Positions 1 to 10,075 of a stretch of 31,234 nucleotides of DNA are shown one piece after another. Position 1 is the first letter of the stretch, and every line of letters starts with the position of its first letter. Made by a program: the position numbers and the translations under genes. The notes below the pieces were generated by a model. It worked only from the letters and a program-made list of their open reading frames with translations, was not told where the DNA came from and ran no database searches. The stretch covers positions 1-31,234 of the forward strand of contig JNEM01012045.1 in the NCBI GenBank assembly GCA_000697335.1, given 5' to 3'. The stretch comes from Conidiobolus incongruus B7586 (Eukaryota; Entomophthoromycota; Entomophthoromycetes; Entomophthorales; Conidiobolaceae).

Positions 1-126
1 ATTTATTATTAAATAATATACCTTAATTATATATTATAATTTCAAATAATCTAATATATACAATTGCTTTAGTTATTAATTAATATATATATATTTTTAA
101 TTTTATAACTCATTTTTGCAGGTTGA
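1..126 (-). mobile_element. Tc1/mariner-like element, end fragment (copy alpha)
   Basis: About 120 bases here match, in inverted orientation, the left end of the Tc1-like element that starts near 29361. By eye roughly nine in ten bases agree, and every difference I see is a transition. The fragment ends at 126 with the same terminal motif (the reverse complement of CTGACTTG, altered by transitions) followed by TA, the expected Tc1/mariner target duplication. It lies in minus orientation and is cut by the window start. It contains no CpG. It appears to have inserted at a TA inside another copy of the same family, whose 3' part continues at 127-371. Confidence 0.75.
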
Positions 127-371
127 TATATATTAAATATTAATTTTTTTATTAATACTAAAACCTACAAATTAATAACTCATCTTAAGTATATTTTTAA
201 TTTTAATATATCAATTAATAGTTAATTAAATTTAACTTTATATATTATACTATAAATAAAAAATATATATTAATTATATAGTTTAATATAAGTTTATTTA
301 AATTAAAATTGATTAAAATATCAATAGAAATATTTATATTTTTGATTTTATGACTTACTTTTATAGGCTAG
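127..371 (+). mobile_element. Tc1/mariner-like element, right-end fragment (copy beta)
   Basis: This segment resembles the region after about 31075 in the right-hand copy: both contain an A-rich stretch, AAAACCTA, then a block with AACTCATCTTAAGTA. It ends at about 371 in a terminal repeat that is the reverse complement of the left terminus at 29361, differing by transitions. It is therefore the 3' end of a plus-oriented copy, interrupted at about 127 by copy alpha. No transposase coding remains here. The base pair after the terminus is TG rather than TA, which could be a mutated target duplication. Confidence 0.65.
336..371. repeat. Terminal inverted repeat of the Tc1-like family
   Basis: Read on the minus strand, this 36-base block matches the left terminus at 29361-29396 apart from about seven transitions. 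It shares the core AGTCATAAAATCAAAAATAT. Confidence 0.65.
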
Positions 372-2070
372 TGTATATATATATATTATTTTCTCAATTA
401 ATAATAAAAATATAAAAATTATAATTATTAAAAACTTGAGTTATATATAAATTCTTGCTATTAATCATTTAGAAATTATATTTAAATAAAATATCTTTAT
501 TAATAAATTTTTATAATAATTATTATTATATATATTAATTCTATTAAAAATTAATATATATTATTTAACTAACCAAAGATAGATATATTTTTAAAAAAGT
601 CCTTTATAATAATATTATAATATTAATATTATTTTATATTTAATAAATAGGATAAGTAATTTAGTCTATGAAATAATAACATTAATTATAATATATTTGT
701 TAGATAATAATTATGTAAAATTTAGCAATAATTATAAAAGTTAAATTTAATAATGAAAAAATATATATAAATTTTATTTTTATGTAATTTGTTATATATA
801 TGGTAATATCAATTTTAAATTTATTTAAATTATATCAAAAAACTTTCACTGATAAATTGAATAAATATTAAATACAGAAGCTAATAAGAAACAGACTAGT
901 CGAAAATAACATAAAATGGCAAAAATTATTGTAAATTTAAATAATAAATATAATCATCTATATAATATTAGTAATTAACTCAGTATATCATTTGACTTAG
1001 CATTGATGTATGTTAATTTATTCAGACAACTAATCATTGGGATTATTTAGAAATATATATAAATAAATACTATATGCTGCAATACAACTGAGTTGTAACC
1101 CCATTTCTTTGTGCTCGTTATAATTAAGTAAAAATTTATTATTAAATAATCTAAGATATCAAATATTTATAATTGGTAATTCGATTGTAATATTTTGTCA
1201 AAAACTTTTAAATTTATAAAGATCATTAAAACAATCAATCATAATTCAGCTTTATGCCCTATTTTAGAAAAAAAATTGAGGTTAAAATATTTTAAGGGTT
1301 TAAATTATGATATCCATATATCTATCTAATTCATAAGAATACTTAATTATTTCTGTTTTATAATGAATTATAATAAAATTTATTATTTTGTTAACAATCT
1401 TTATAAATAAAAGAAATTTTATAAAAAATTTTAATAAGATTTGATGAATATAACTTGATTCATTAGTTCATAGGCTAATATATGTAATAATCATATTATT
1501 GAACTTAACCTTTTTAGAAACCAATAAATTAATCGAACATTAAATAATACTTATTAATAACTCTAATTTATATGAACCATCAGTTAAATTTTGGTATATT
1601 AATAAGCTTAAAATGATAAAAAATGAGTAAATTATAACTAAAAAAAGAAAAATATTGATATTAATTTTAAATATTAAAATTTTAAAGATTATAATCGAAT
1701 AATTATTTTTTTAAATAAAAATAAATGTTATTATAGTTATTATAATATTTACTTTAAAGATATTTACCCATTATCAGGAGTATGGGTCAACAATTTTAAA
1801 GAATAGAAATTTAATTAGATAACCGAATTATCACATGAAACTAGATTTTATCCAGTTAAAAATAATTTTTAAATCACAAATTTTAATGTCTGATGAAATT
1901 GTAGTTAAAATTTTTATTATAATAATTAAAAAAAAATAAAAGATTTAGATTGATTGGTTAATTCATGATTTCTTGATAAAATATTTTTAATTCTCCGGGA
2001 TGTAAAAATAATAATAATAAGAATAATAACAATAATAGTAATTAATCAAGTAAATTTTCATTTTTGAGTA
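372..2070. other. AT-rich spacer upstream of permease 1
   Basis: No convincing gene is visible. CpG is absent to about 900 and occasional after that, so transposon-like mutation may extend past the element fragments. Between about 2008 and 2042 there is an imperfect AAT-type microsatellite. A 6-base inverted repeat (ACCCAT at 1766-1771, ATGGGT at 1782-1787) lies within it. Confidence 0.5.
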
Positions 2071-2116
2071 ATGGATAGAGCATTGTAGGGTATGACACGG
2101 GTAATAATCTATCCAT
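2071..2116. promoter_or_regulatory. 9-base inverted repeat upstream of permease 1
   Basis: ATGGATAGA (2071-2079) is repeated exactly as its reverse complement TCTATCCAT (2108-2116) with a 28-base spacer of higher GC content than the surroundings. It lies about 25 bases upstream of the TATA-like element. The arms contain GATA cores, and GATA factors control nitrogen-source permeases in fungi, but GATA is common by chance in such AT-rich DNA. A regulatory role is inference. Confidence 0.3.
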
Positions 2117-2141
2117 TTTACTTTTACCGCGAATTGAACAG

Positions 2142-2148
2142 TATATAA
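2142..2148 (+). promoter_or_regulatory. TATA-like element of permease 1
   Basis: TATATAA lies 47 bases before the ATG, in a locally GC-richer stretch, so it stands out better than most AT runs here. This position would give a very short 5' leader. Confidence 0.4.
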
Positions 2149-2195
2149 GCGAGTAATAGATGATAAGAATCAGAAAATTTTAAATTTAAATCAAT

Positions 2196-3794
2196 ATGAA
2201 TAATTATGAAATAAATAAAGGGGATGAAATAGAGACTGAATATATCCCATTTCCTCAAGGTGCCCGTAGAAACCCTGGGGAATCTCTGCTCATGTACAAA
2301 TTACGATGTATGATTGCTACAACGAACGTAGAATATTTGGTAGCGACTATTAAGAGTAATGATTTAAAAAGGAATTTAAATGTTTGGCACTTGATGAGTT
2401 TAGGTATTGGAACAACAATTGGTACAGGTATTTATGTTTTGCCTGGTATCATTGCAGCTAAACATGCAGGTCCTGGTGTTGTGTTATCATTTATTTTGGC
2501 AGGTCTTGTCGCTTTTTTCTCTGCAATGTCATATGCCGAATTGACATCCATGTTTCCTGTTGCAGGTAGTTCATACACATATTTGTACGCGACAATGGGG
2601 GAGCTGGTCGCTTGGATTGTTGGATGGACGCTAATTTTAGAGTTCTTAATCGGATCTTCAGCAGTTTCCGTGGGATGGAGTGGGTATCTGATGGAGCTAA
2701 TTGGAGTTATAATTGGAAAGAAAGATTATTATTCTCCCTGGGCTGACTCGCCAATTAACTGGGAAGAGGAAAATTTAAGATTCGTACTTAATGGTGGTTA
2801 TATCAACCTTCCAGCTATATTTATTTCTATTTTCTGTACTATTTTACTGGTGATTGGTACTAAAGAATCTACAAGTTTTACTTTAGTTTTTGTAACGGTT
2901 AAAGTAGTGGTAATTATCATTTTTATTTTTGGTACTATTGATCATGTTGATCTCTCCAATTGGGATCCTTTCATTCCCAATGAACCCGGTATGGGAGTTG
3001 CTGGAGTATTCAAAGGCGCAAGTATGGCTTTCTTTGCTTACTCTGGTTTCGAAGTAATTGCCAATGCTAGTCAAGAAGCCAAAAATCCTCAAAGAAATAT
3101 GCCTCTTTCCTTGATTGGTTCCCTTAGTATTTGTACTGTTTTGTATATTGCTGTATGCTTGGTTATGACTGGAGCCGTACATTATGAAGGTCTCAATAGC
3201 TCTTATCCAGTTAGTATTGCCATTAAGGCTACTGGAAGAACTTGGCTAGAAATAGTAATTATTCTTGGAGCTGTGCTAGGTATGGGAACATCCATTATTG
3301 GAGGTTTATTACCTCAGAGCCGTATTTTCTATGCAATGTCTCGAGACGGTCTACTTCCTAAAATATTCTCTAAAGTTCATCCTGACACGCGTACCCCATA
3401 CTGGAACCAGGTGTTTTTAGGTATATTTGTAGTGGTAGGTGCTGGTGTACTTCCAATTGGTTTATTAGCCGAATTAAGTGGACTTTCCAGTTTATTCGCT
3501 TTCTTCTTTATCAATGTGGTTGTATGCATTTTGAGATATAAACGACCAGAATTGGAGCGTAGATTTAAAGTGCCATTGGGAGGATATATATTCCCAGGAT
3601 TAGGCGCTATTACTTCAATCGCACTCATTGCAACCTCTTCACCTCACGCTATTCTTCGTATTTTTATCTGGATCCTTTTGGGAGTTGTTATCTATCTTGT
3701 ATATGGCTTACAACATTCCAAATTAAATAATCCACATCGTTACACTGCATATGAACTAAATGCTGTGAACGAAATTGATATTGGTGGTCAATAG
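2196..3794 (+). CDS. CAT-type amino-acid permease, paralogue 1
   Basis: This is a 532-residue membrane permease of the APC superfamily, cationic amino-acid transporter (CAT, SLC7A1-4-like) type. A cytosolic N-terminus of about 62 residues with the shared block around LMYKLRCM precedes 12-13 hydrophobic segments from about 63 to 504. TM1 carries the unwound substrate-site motif GTGIYVLPG (from 76). TM3 has the conserved Glu in GELVAW (136). FFAYSGFE (about 279-286) and NPQRNMP (297-303) are the CAT signature after TM6. The C-terminal hydrophobic pair (about 463-504, ending VYGLQHSKL) fits AA_permease_C. The family imports amino acids, typically cationic, across plasma or vacuolar membranes; the substrate cannot be read from sequence. 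Unlike its three neighbours, it lacks about five residues in the loop after NWxPF (about 262-266) and has Pro in the QSR segment (373). The ATG is the first in frame after the TATA-like element. AATAAA occurs at 3925-3930. Confidence 0.95.
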   Translation: MNNYEINKGDEIETEYIPFPQGARRNPGESLLMYKLRCMIATTNVEYLVATIKSNDLKRNLNVWHLMSLGIGTTIGTGIYVLPGIIAAKHAGPGVVLSFILAGLVAFFSAMSYAELTSMFPVAGSSYTYLYATMGELVAWIVGWTLILEFLIGSSAVSVGWSGYLMELIGVIIGKKDYYSPWADSPINWEEENLRFVLNGGYINLPAIFISIFCTILLVIGTKESTSFTLVFVTVKVVVIIIFIFGTIDHVDLSNWDPFIPNEPGMGVAGVFKGASMAFFAYSGFEVIANASQEAKNPQRNMPLSLIGSLSICTVLYIAVCLVMTGAVHYEGLNSSYPVSIAIKATGRTWLEIVIILGAVLGMGTSIIGGLLPQSRIFYAMSRDGLLPKIFSKVHPDTRTPYWNQVFLGIFVVVGAGVLPIGLLAELSGLSSLFAFFFINVVVCILRYKRPELERRFKVPLGGYIFPGLGAITSIALIATSSPHAILRIFIWILLGVVIYLVYGLQHSKLNNPHRYTAYELNAVNEIDIGGQ

Positions 3795-6126
3795 TCCCAA
3801 TTCATTTATAGACTGAAGATTCCAAATTTATATAAAAAATATCCAGTATTAATCATTTCTAATAACTGAATTGTTATCCGCCTATTGAATAGTGTGTATA
3901 AAATCCTAGTAAATATATTTTTTAAATAAAATTGATATAAAGTAATACAAAATATCTGTGTTAAACCAAATGAATAGTGAATATAGCATATTCTATGGAG
4001 TTAACTATTTCATCACACATTTATTCAGATTTATATCTAATTCAATTCAGTAAATATCCACTATTATTTACTCCGAAGAATTCTAGTTATTATTTTTTTA
4101 CGAACAGCTCACTTAAGGATTTGTCAAAAATATTAGTATTGGATAATTTGCTTATATAAAGTATCAAAATATTCTATATAAATTCAATAGATAATTCAAT
4201 ACAATTCAGTACAAGTCCCTTGAATATAATAATCATAAACTATCGCTAAATTATATTGAATTTAGCATTTTATCATATCCACAAGAGTTCATTATAAGCA
4301 TGTGATCAAAATCCTCAATAAAATCTGGGATTTATGGAAAATTGTAAAATTTTTACACTTATTAAATATGAATTTGGTGTAATTGTGACACTTAAAATCA
4401 AAAACTTTAATATTAAATAAGTGAATTAGAATTAATTATGGAAAATACTTCAAATGGTGTTTTAAAGGTTTATTCGATGGTTTATAATAGTCTTTCTAAT
4501 ATTAATTGAAAATAATATATAAATTTGCATTAAAATAAATACATAATTAAATAATATATATCATTCTATTTGATAAATAATTCTTCTTTTATCCAAAATT
4601 AATTCAATTAAGTTATCCAATCTTAAATTGGTCTCAAATATATAAATATTTTAAAGTTAGATTTTGTATAATATATGACAATATTGTACAAATATATTCA
4701 AATTGATTTATTCATAACTAAATATATCCAATTAGATAACAGTTATGTATATATATAATATTGAATATATTAAATAATTTATAAGCTTGATTTTTCACAG
4801 TTATGTTAGTGGAAGATTTAAACTATATATCTTAATTTTCAAACATAATTTATAATATTATGCATAAAAAATATTCCATATTTGTATATTAAAATTTATT
4901 GATCTTAAACCCAAGTATCTTCGTGATTTTCAAAATTAGTATTTCCAAATTTAATTTTAGATAAATCATATAGTGAATTAATGCCATATAAAGATATCAT
5001 AATATTATGCTAATTAAAGGTCTATTATAACATTATTGTATATATATATATATATTTTGTATAACAGTTCATAGTAATATGACCAATGAATTGGAAGCTA
5101 ACCCTTCGTATACATACTAAAAATTAAAACTATATAAATTTTCAGTATTGAATACTTTAAAATTCCCAAATATTAAAGACTGGGCATATGGAAATTAAAT
5201 GACTTAATAGCATTAATTGAGCAAATAATATTTTTCAGATATTTTTTTAAATATATAAAGTATTATATATTAAAATATTAGTTACAGCTTAATATTGAAT
5301 TCACTTTTTTATATGCTTTAGTATAATTCATAAAGAAATATGAGTTATTCTGCTATTCAAATTCTTTACTATATTGATACTTTTCCAAAATACGTTTAAA
5401 TATTGATTACCATTCATAATAGTTTAAACATATTAAATTCAATTATGTTTTTCAGTTGAATTGAATATCTAAACAAACTCTAAAGTTTTCAAAACTTTGA
5501 TGATATCTAATATCAATTGAATATCTATATATTTTCTTTACTCTTTAATCAAATAAATATAATTTGAAATAATACCATACCATAATAGACGATTGATATT
5601 TTATATAGGAATAAATTCAGAATATACATAATATTTTGAGCTATACTGATATTTAAAAATCATCTTTCTAATGTATTAACTCATTAATTACTTAAGGTTG
5701 ATATTTCACTTTTGTGTATCAAAAACTATTCTATTTTTAAAAATAATTTCTTAAATAATATTAATATAATTTCAAATATAAAATTAACTACAGATTTATT
5801 AAATTGTGTTAAATAAAGAAATATGATCATTTTCTGACTGCTACATTTATAGTTGCATATTTCTCTAAGTAAAGATAAATACTTGTTGATAATTTTCATG
5901 CAAATAATTATAATTCTAATATTATATATTTTTCTAAAAATAATGAATATAATTTCATTTGAAATGAATTTCATGTATATTATACTTTTTAAAATTATTA
6001 GTAAATTCTTTTTTTTGAAATAATTCAAAAAAGGAAATCAAGTTAAATAAGAAAATTTTATAACCTATTAACAATAATATATTGTCAAATTTATTTTTTG
6101 TGTTATTACTCTGTATTTTTAATAAT
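3795..6126. other. AT-rich spacer between permease 1 and the mariner fossil
   Basis: Short frames at about 3977-4159 and 5726-6028 have skewed, low-complexity composition and no recognisable domain, so I do not call genes. Scattered CpG occurs until about 5591 and then stops, about 530 bases before the mariner boundary. A TA-dinucleotide run lies around 5040-5056. Confidence 0.5.
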
Positions 6127-7393
6127 GGGAATTTTTTGCAATTGAAAATAAATAAATATTTTAATATATAATATATAAAAATAAATATATAATATAAATT
6201 TAATAGTTTCTTTTATTATTAATAACTTTTTGCTATATTTTTAACAAAGATCTAACACTTAAAAAACAATTCTTTTTATTAAAGACTAAAATTTGATGTT
6301 TCACAAACCAATTAAATTTTTCTGTGAAAATTTTCTTTCTTGCAAGCTGGTTTTTTAATTACCTAAAGCAATTATAATTACATAAGTTATAATCTAAAGA
6401 ATATACTAGATACAGTAGTTTTTTCCAGTTATTTTTAATTAGAAAGTTTTTTATAGCTTTAGATTTATGAATTTTATAATTATCATGTAAAATAATAGGT
6501 TTTCTTAAATTATTTTGAGAACATCAATTAAAAATACTTTTATTTAAAAAAGCAATATAAAGTTTATTATTAATTAATTTCCTTTCAAAAACTAAATAAA
6601 AATAGTATATACTATTATAATCTATTATAATAATTAATATTCACTTATTAACAAAGTGTTTATTTAAAGGGATTTATAAAAGGGGTTAATTTAGCTTAAT
6701 CTATCATTTTGATTTGTATTTTAATAAAAGATTATACATAAAAATTTAAGATTCATCAATTATAATTATTTACTATAAAAGTTTAAGCTTCTAGTAATAT
6801 TTTAGTAAGTTTTGTTTAGTAATAACTACTCTAACTTTTTTCTAAAATTTAATTAAATTATAAGGTACCTATTTTATATTTTTATTTATTAATTTAAGTT
6901 TAAACTTTAATATATATAAAATACTTGTAAAACTAATATTAAAATACTTAGATAATTCTTTAACTGAAATAAAAAAATACTTTTTAATATATTTTTTCAC
7001 TCTATTAATAATTAAAAGAGTAATAGTTAAAGTTAATCTTTTAGATTTTAGCAGGTTTTAGATAATTTTTCTTTTAGCCTTAAAGTAATTTACCTAGCAA
7101 TAAATTGTTAATTTAAATAATATTTTATTACTAAAAGTTGCTTATAAATTTTAAATAATTTTAGAAGGTTTATGGTTAAGTTTTACTGATACTAAAATAA
7201 AAAACTTTTGATGATTATTATTTGGTTTAAACATAATTAAATTAAACAACTAATTTTAAAAAGTTAATTTTTTAATCAAAAAATTATTATATATATATAT
7301 ATTAAAAATATATAATTTCCTATTAATTTTGTATATATTTATTTATTTCAAACTAATAATATATTTGAAAAATCAGAAATTAAAAAAATTCCT
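6127..7393 (-). mobile_element. Decayed mariner (DD34D-type) DNA transposon, minus strand
   Basis: A full-length-looking fossil of about 1.27 kb, the usual size of mariner elements, with a transposase on the minus strand. The left edge (GGGAATTTTTTGCAATTG) and the reverse complement of the right edge (GGAATTTTTTTAATTTC) resemble each other, suggesting short terminal inverted repeats; a TA follows the right end. Its 5' part matches a second fragment at about 29053-29358. There is no CpG across the whole element. The exact ends are uncertain by several bases because the surroundings are nearly pure A and T. Confidence 0.75.
6199..7234 (-). pseudogene. Mariner transposase, degraded
   Basis: A degraded frame of about 345 codons on the minus strand. 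N-terminal half: a helix-turn-helix-like stretch ending in SVKELSKYFNIS. Middle: the first catalytic Asp in IDES. C-terminal half: the second Asp in PIILHDN, followed by KSKAIKNFL and then a decayed version of the mariner YSPDL..CDY block around YSLDYNLCNYNCF, about 34 residues on, as in DD34D mariners. LKNQLARKK and a C-terminal FVKHQIL follow. Several in-frame stops interrupt it, mostly explicable as CAA, CGA or TGG codons altered by C-to-T or G-to-A change. It is not functional. The start is taken at the ATG at 7234 because the 29 kb copy has an ATG at the same place. Confidence 0.8.
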
Positions 7394-8386
7394 ATTTCTT
7401 TAAATTCAAGGTAATAGATATTAAAATATTTACTTTTTGCTAATTGTTGATCAAAATTCAAGACCAATAAACACTGATTTTTAATATATCTAATTAATAA
7501 TATTGAAATATTAAATAAACTCTAATTCTGCTTATATTACCATATTACATTATTAAAATAAATTTTAAGCTTTAGAGACTAGTTATTTTTTAATAAAGTT
7601 TCTATATATTGTGAGTAAAGTGAAAACAAATTGGAAATTAAAATATTTGTTAATTGAGTTAAAATTTCAAGAAATCACTTTGATGTAATTAATAAAATAT
7701 ATTATGGTATTTAAAATTATTATATTATACACAATATTTTATAATTATTAGTATTTGAAATGGTAAGATATAATAGATATTACTATATCTTTTCAAATTT
7801 CAGATTTTAGGATATAAAATATAATTCTAAAGATGATAATTTTATATAATATAATTATTTTACACACCCTGATTATACATAATTCCAAATTTATTGAAAA
7901 CTATAGACTTTTCTTGGTAATATATTTAACTAATATAATATTACATATTGAAAATTATGTGATATATTAAAATAAATTTTAAATTATTTCAATTATAAGA
8001 TTATATTATTTTTGTATTATTATCATTAAGACACGTCATTATAAATTTATTTATAAACAAGTATAATATATTTATTTTCAAATTGATTATTATGATTATT
8101 TGGATTGATTTATAAAAATAATATTTTTAAATTTTGTGTAAAAATTTTAGGTATTTATTACTAAAATTAGAAATTTATAAAAAAATTATATTAATTTATT
8201 AATTTTATATTTTTTATCCCAAAAGAGTGTTATACACCAAATTAAGTTTTTGATAGAACCAGTGACTTTTTTTAAAGTAAAACTAAGTCATGAATTAATT
8301 AAAATTAATATAAAGAATATGAATCATTGATCAAATGATCATAATTTTGATGCAAATTTGGAAAAATTAAATTCATCCGCATTTTG
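7394..8386. other. AT-rich spacer upstream of permease 2
   Basis: No gene is seen. CpG is absent until about 8034, extending the CpG-free tract about 640 bases past the mariner edge. It probably contains the permease 2 promoter in its last few hundred bases. Confidence 0.5.
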
Positions 8387-8396
8387 TATTTAAATA
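8387..8396 (+). promoter_or_regulatory. Possible TATA-like element of permease 2
   Basis: TATTTAAATA lies about 72 bases before the chosen ATG. Weak, because such motifs are common in this background. Confidence 0.25.
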
Positions 8397-8433
8397 GCTT
8401 ATTTATTTTTAAATCTTTGAGCACCTGATCTAT

Positions 8434-8457
8434 ATTATTATTATTATTATTATTATT
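8434..8457 (+). repeat. (ATT)8 microsatellite in the leader of permease 2
   Basis: Eight perfect ATT units end 10 bases before the chosen start codon, so the tract probably lies in the 5' untranslated leader. Length variation could alter leader spacing. Confidence 0.85.
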
Positions 8458-8467
8458 GTATATTTCA

Positions 8468-10075
8468 ATGTCATCTTATAAAGATAATACTCTAAACATG
8501 TCATCAGATATGGTTGAAGGTCGAGCACCTCAAGGCGTGTCTCGCAAAGTTAATGAATCTTGGTTAATGTATAAATTAAGATGTATGTTTGCTACAACTA
8601 ATATCGAAACGATGCTCGACTCTATGAAGACCAATCAATTGAAGAGAACTTTGAATGGTTGGCATTTGACCAGTTTAGGTATTGGTACTGTTATAGGAAC
8701 GGGTATTTACGTTTTACCAGGAATTATGGCCTATAAATATACTGGACCTGCTGTAGTACTCTCATTTATACTTGCTGCTATTTCTGCACTATTCTGTGCT
8801 TTATCATATGCTGAATTGGCTTCCATGATCCCAGCTGCGGGTAGTTCATATGCATATTTATATGCTACTATGGGTGAACTTGTAGCTTGGATTGTAGGCT
8901 GGGTAATGATCTTAGAATTTTTAATTGGTAGTGCATCTATTTCTGTTGGTTGGAGTGGCTACCTCATGCAACTAGTTGGGATCATTGTTAAGCAGACAGA
9001 ATATTCTTCTCCTTGGGCTTCGTCTCCGATAAAATGGGACGAAAATTCATTATCATTCGTTTTAACAGATGGGTATTTTAATTTCCCAGCTGCTATTGTG
9101 GCTATTTTTTGCACATCACTTTTAATCATTGGCACCAAAGAATCCTCAAATTTTACAGCTGCTGTAGTTATTATCAAAGTCTTGGTAATCATTATATTTA
9201 TTTTTGGAACCATTGATCATGTTAATCCAGCTAACTGGATTCCTTTTATTCCTGAAAATCCTGACGGTCGCTATGCTCACTATGGTGTTGCAGGTGTATT
9301 CAAAGGAGCTAGTATAGCTTTTGGCGCCTATGCCGGATTTGAAGTCATTGCAAACACTAGTCAGGAATGTATTAATCCTCAACGCGATTTACCAATTTCA
9401 TTAATTTCAACCCTTATAGTATGCACCATATTATACGTATCTGTATGTTTAGTAATGATTGGCGCTGTACCTTATACTAAATTGAATGTTTCTTACCCTG
9501 TCAGTGTTGCAATTAAAGCTACAGGAAGAACATGGTTAGATGTTCTAATTATAGTTGGAGCTGTATTTGGCATGACAACAGCGATTATTGGATGTTTGTA
9601 TTCTCAAAGTCGTATTTTTTATTCAATGTCTAGAGACGGACTCATTCCAAAGCTCTTCTCCAAAATTCATCCTAAAACTCGCACTCCCTATTTAAATCAA
9701 ATGTTCTTGGGTCTTTTTGTAATTGTTGCTGCAGGGATTCTTCCCATTGATATTCTAGCTGAAATTAGTGGTATTTCAACTTTAATTAACTTTACATTTG
9801 TCAATTTCACAGTCAGTGTATTAAGATACAAGAGACCTGATTTGGAGAGAGGTTTTAGGATCCCATTTGGTTCTTGTCTCTCTATTATAGGAGGGATTAT
9901 TTCATTTGCATTAATAGTTACTTCAGCCCCTCAAAGTATTTTACGAGTGTTTGTTTGGATTCTGATAGGCATTGTAGTTTATTTTATATATGGACTGCAT
10001 CGCTCAAAATTGAATCATCCCGAAAAATATCCTGATGACTCTAAAGATGAACCTATTTCCAATGAGCTACATTAA
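8468..10075 (+). CDS. CAT-type amino-acid permease, paralogue 2
   Basis: A 535-residue CAT-type APC permease. The start is the ATG at 8468; the frame is open a little further upstream, but only through non-ATG codons and the ATT repeat. It has the shared N-terminal block (LMYKLRCMFATTNIETML), TM1 motif GTGIYVLPG (about 77-85), conserved Glu in GELVAW, and about 12-13 hydrophobic segments. The family signature appears as FGAYAGFE followed by NTSQECINPQRDLP, retaining the basic residue after NPQ. Relative to paralogue 1 it has the fuller loop NPDGRYAHYG. It shares SMSRDGL and FSKxHP with paralogue 1, and NPQ context and loop length with 3 and 4. The C-terminus fits AA_permease_C and ends in a short acidic, Pro-rich tail. 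The role is amino-acid uptake, probably cationic by family; the actual substrate is unknown. AATAAA lies at 10283-10288. Confidence 0.95.
   Translation: MSSYKDNTLNMSSDMVEGRAPQGVSRKVNESWLMYKLRCMFATTNIETMLDSMKTNQLKRTLNGWHLTSLGIGTVIGTGIYVLPGIMAYKYTGPAVVLSFILAAISALFCALSYAELASMIPAAGSSYAYLYATMGELVAWIVGWVMILEFLIGSASISVGWSGYLMQLVGIIVKQTEYSSPWASSPIKWDENSLSFVLTDGYFNFPAAIVAIFCTSLLIIGTKESSNFTAAVVIIKVLVIIIFIFGTIDHVNPANWIPFIPENPDGRYAHYGVAGVFKGASIAFGAYAGFEVIANTSQECINPQRDLPISLISTLIVCTILYVSVCLVMIGAVPYTKLNVSYPVSVAIKATGRTWLDVLIIVGAVFGMTTAIIGCLYSQSRIFYSMSRDGLIPKLFSKIHPKTRTPYLNQMFLGLFVIVAAGILPIDILAEISGISTLINFTFVNFTVSVLRYKRPDLERGFRIPFGSCLSIIGGIISFALIVTSAPQSILRVFVWILIGIVVYFIYGLHRSKLNHPEKYPDDSKDEPISNELH

Noticed and set aside
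3977-4159. Short plus-strand frame downstream of permease 1
   Set aside because: Low-complexity Ser/Leu/Tyr composition, no recognisable domain and no ATG-context or promoter support.
4198-4224. Repeated CAATTCAGTA-like words near 4040 and 4200
   Set aside because: Too short and too AT-rich to be distinguished from chance.
5726-6028. Minus-strand open frame of about 100 codons
   Set aside because: Composition is Ile/Lys/Phe/Asn-dominated, as expected from AT-rich noncoding DNA, and no motif is seen.
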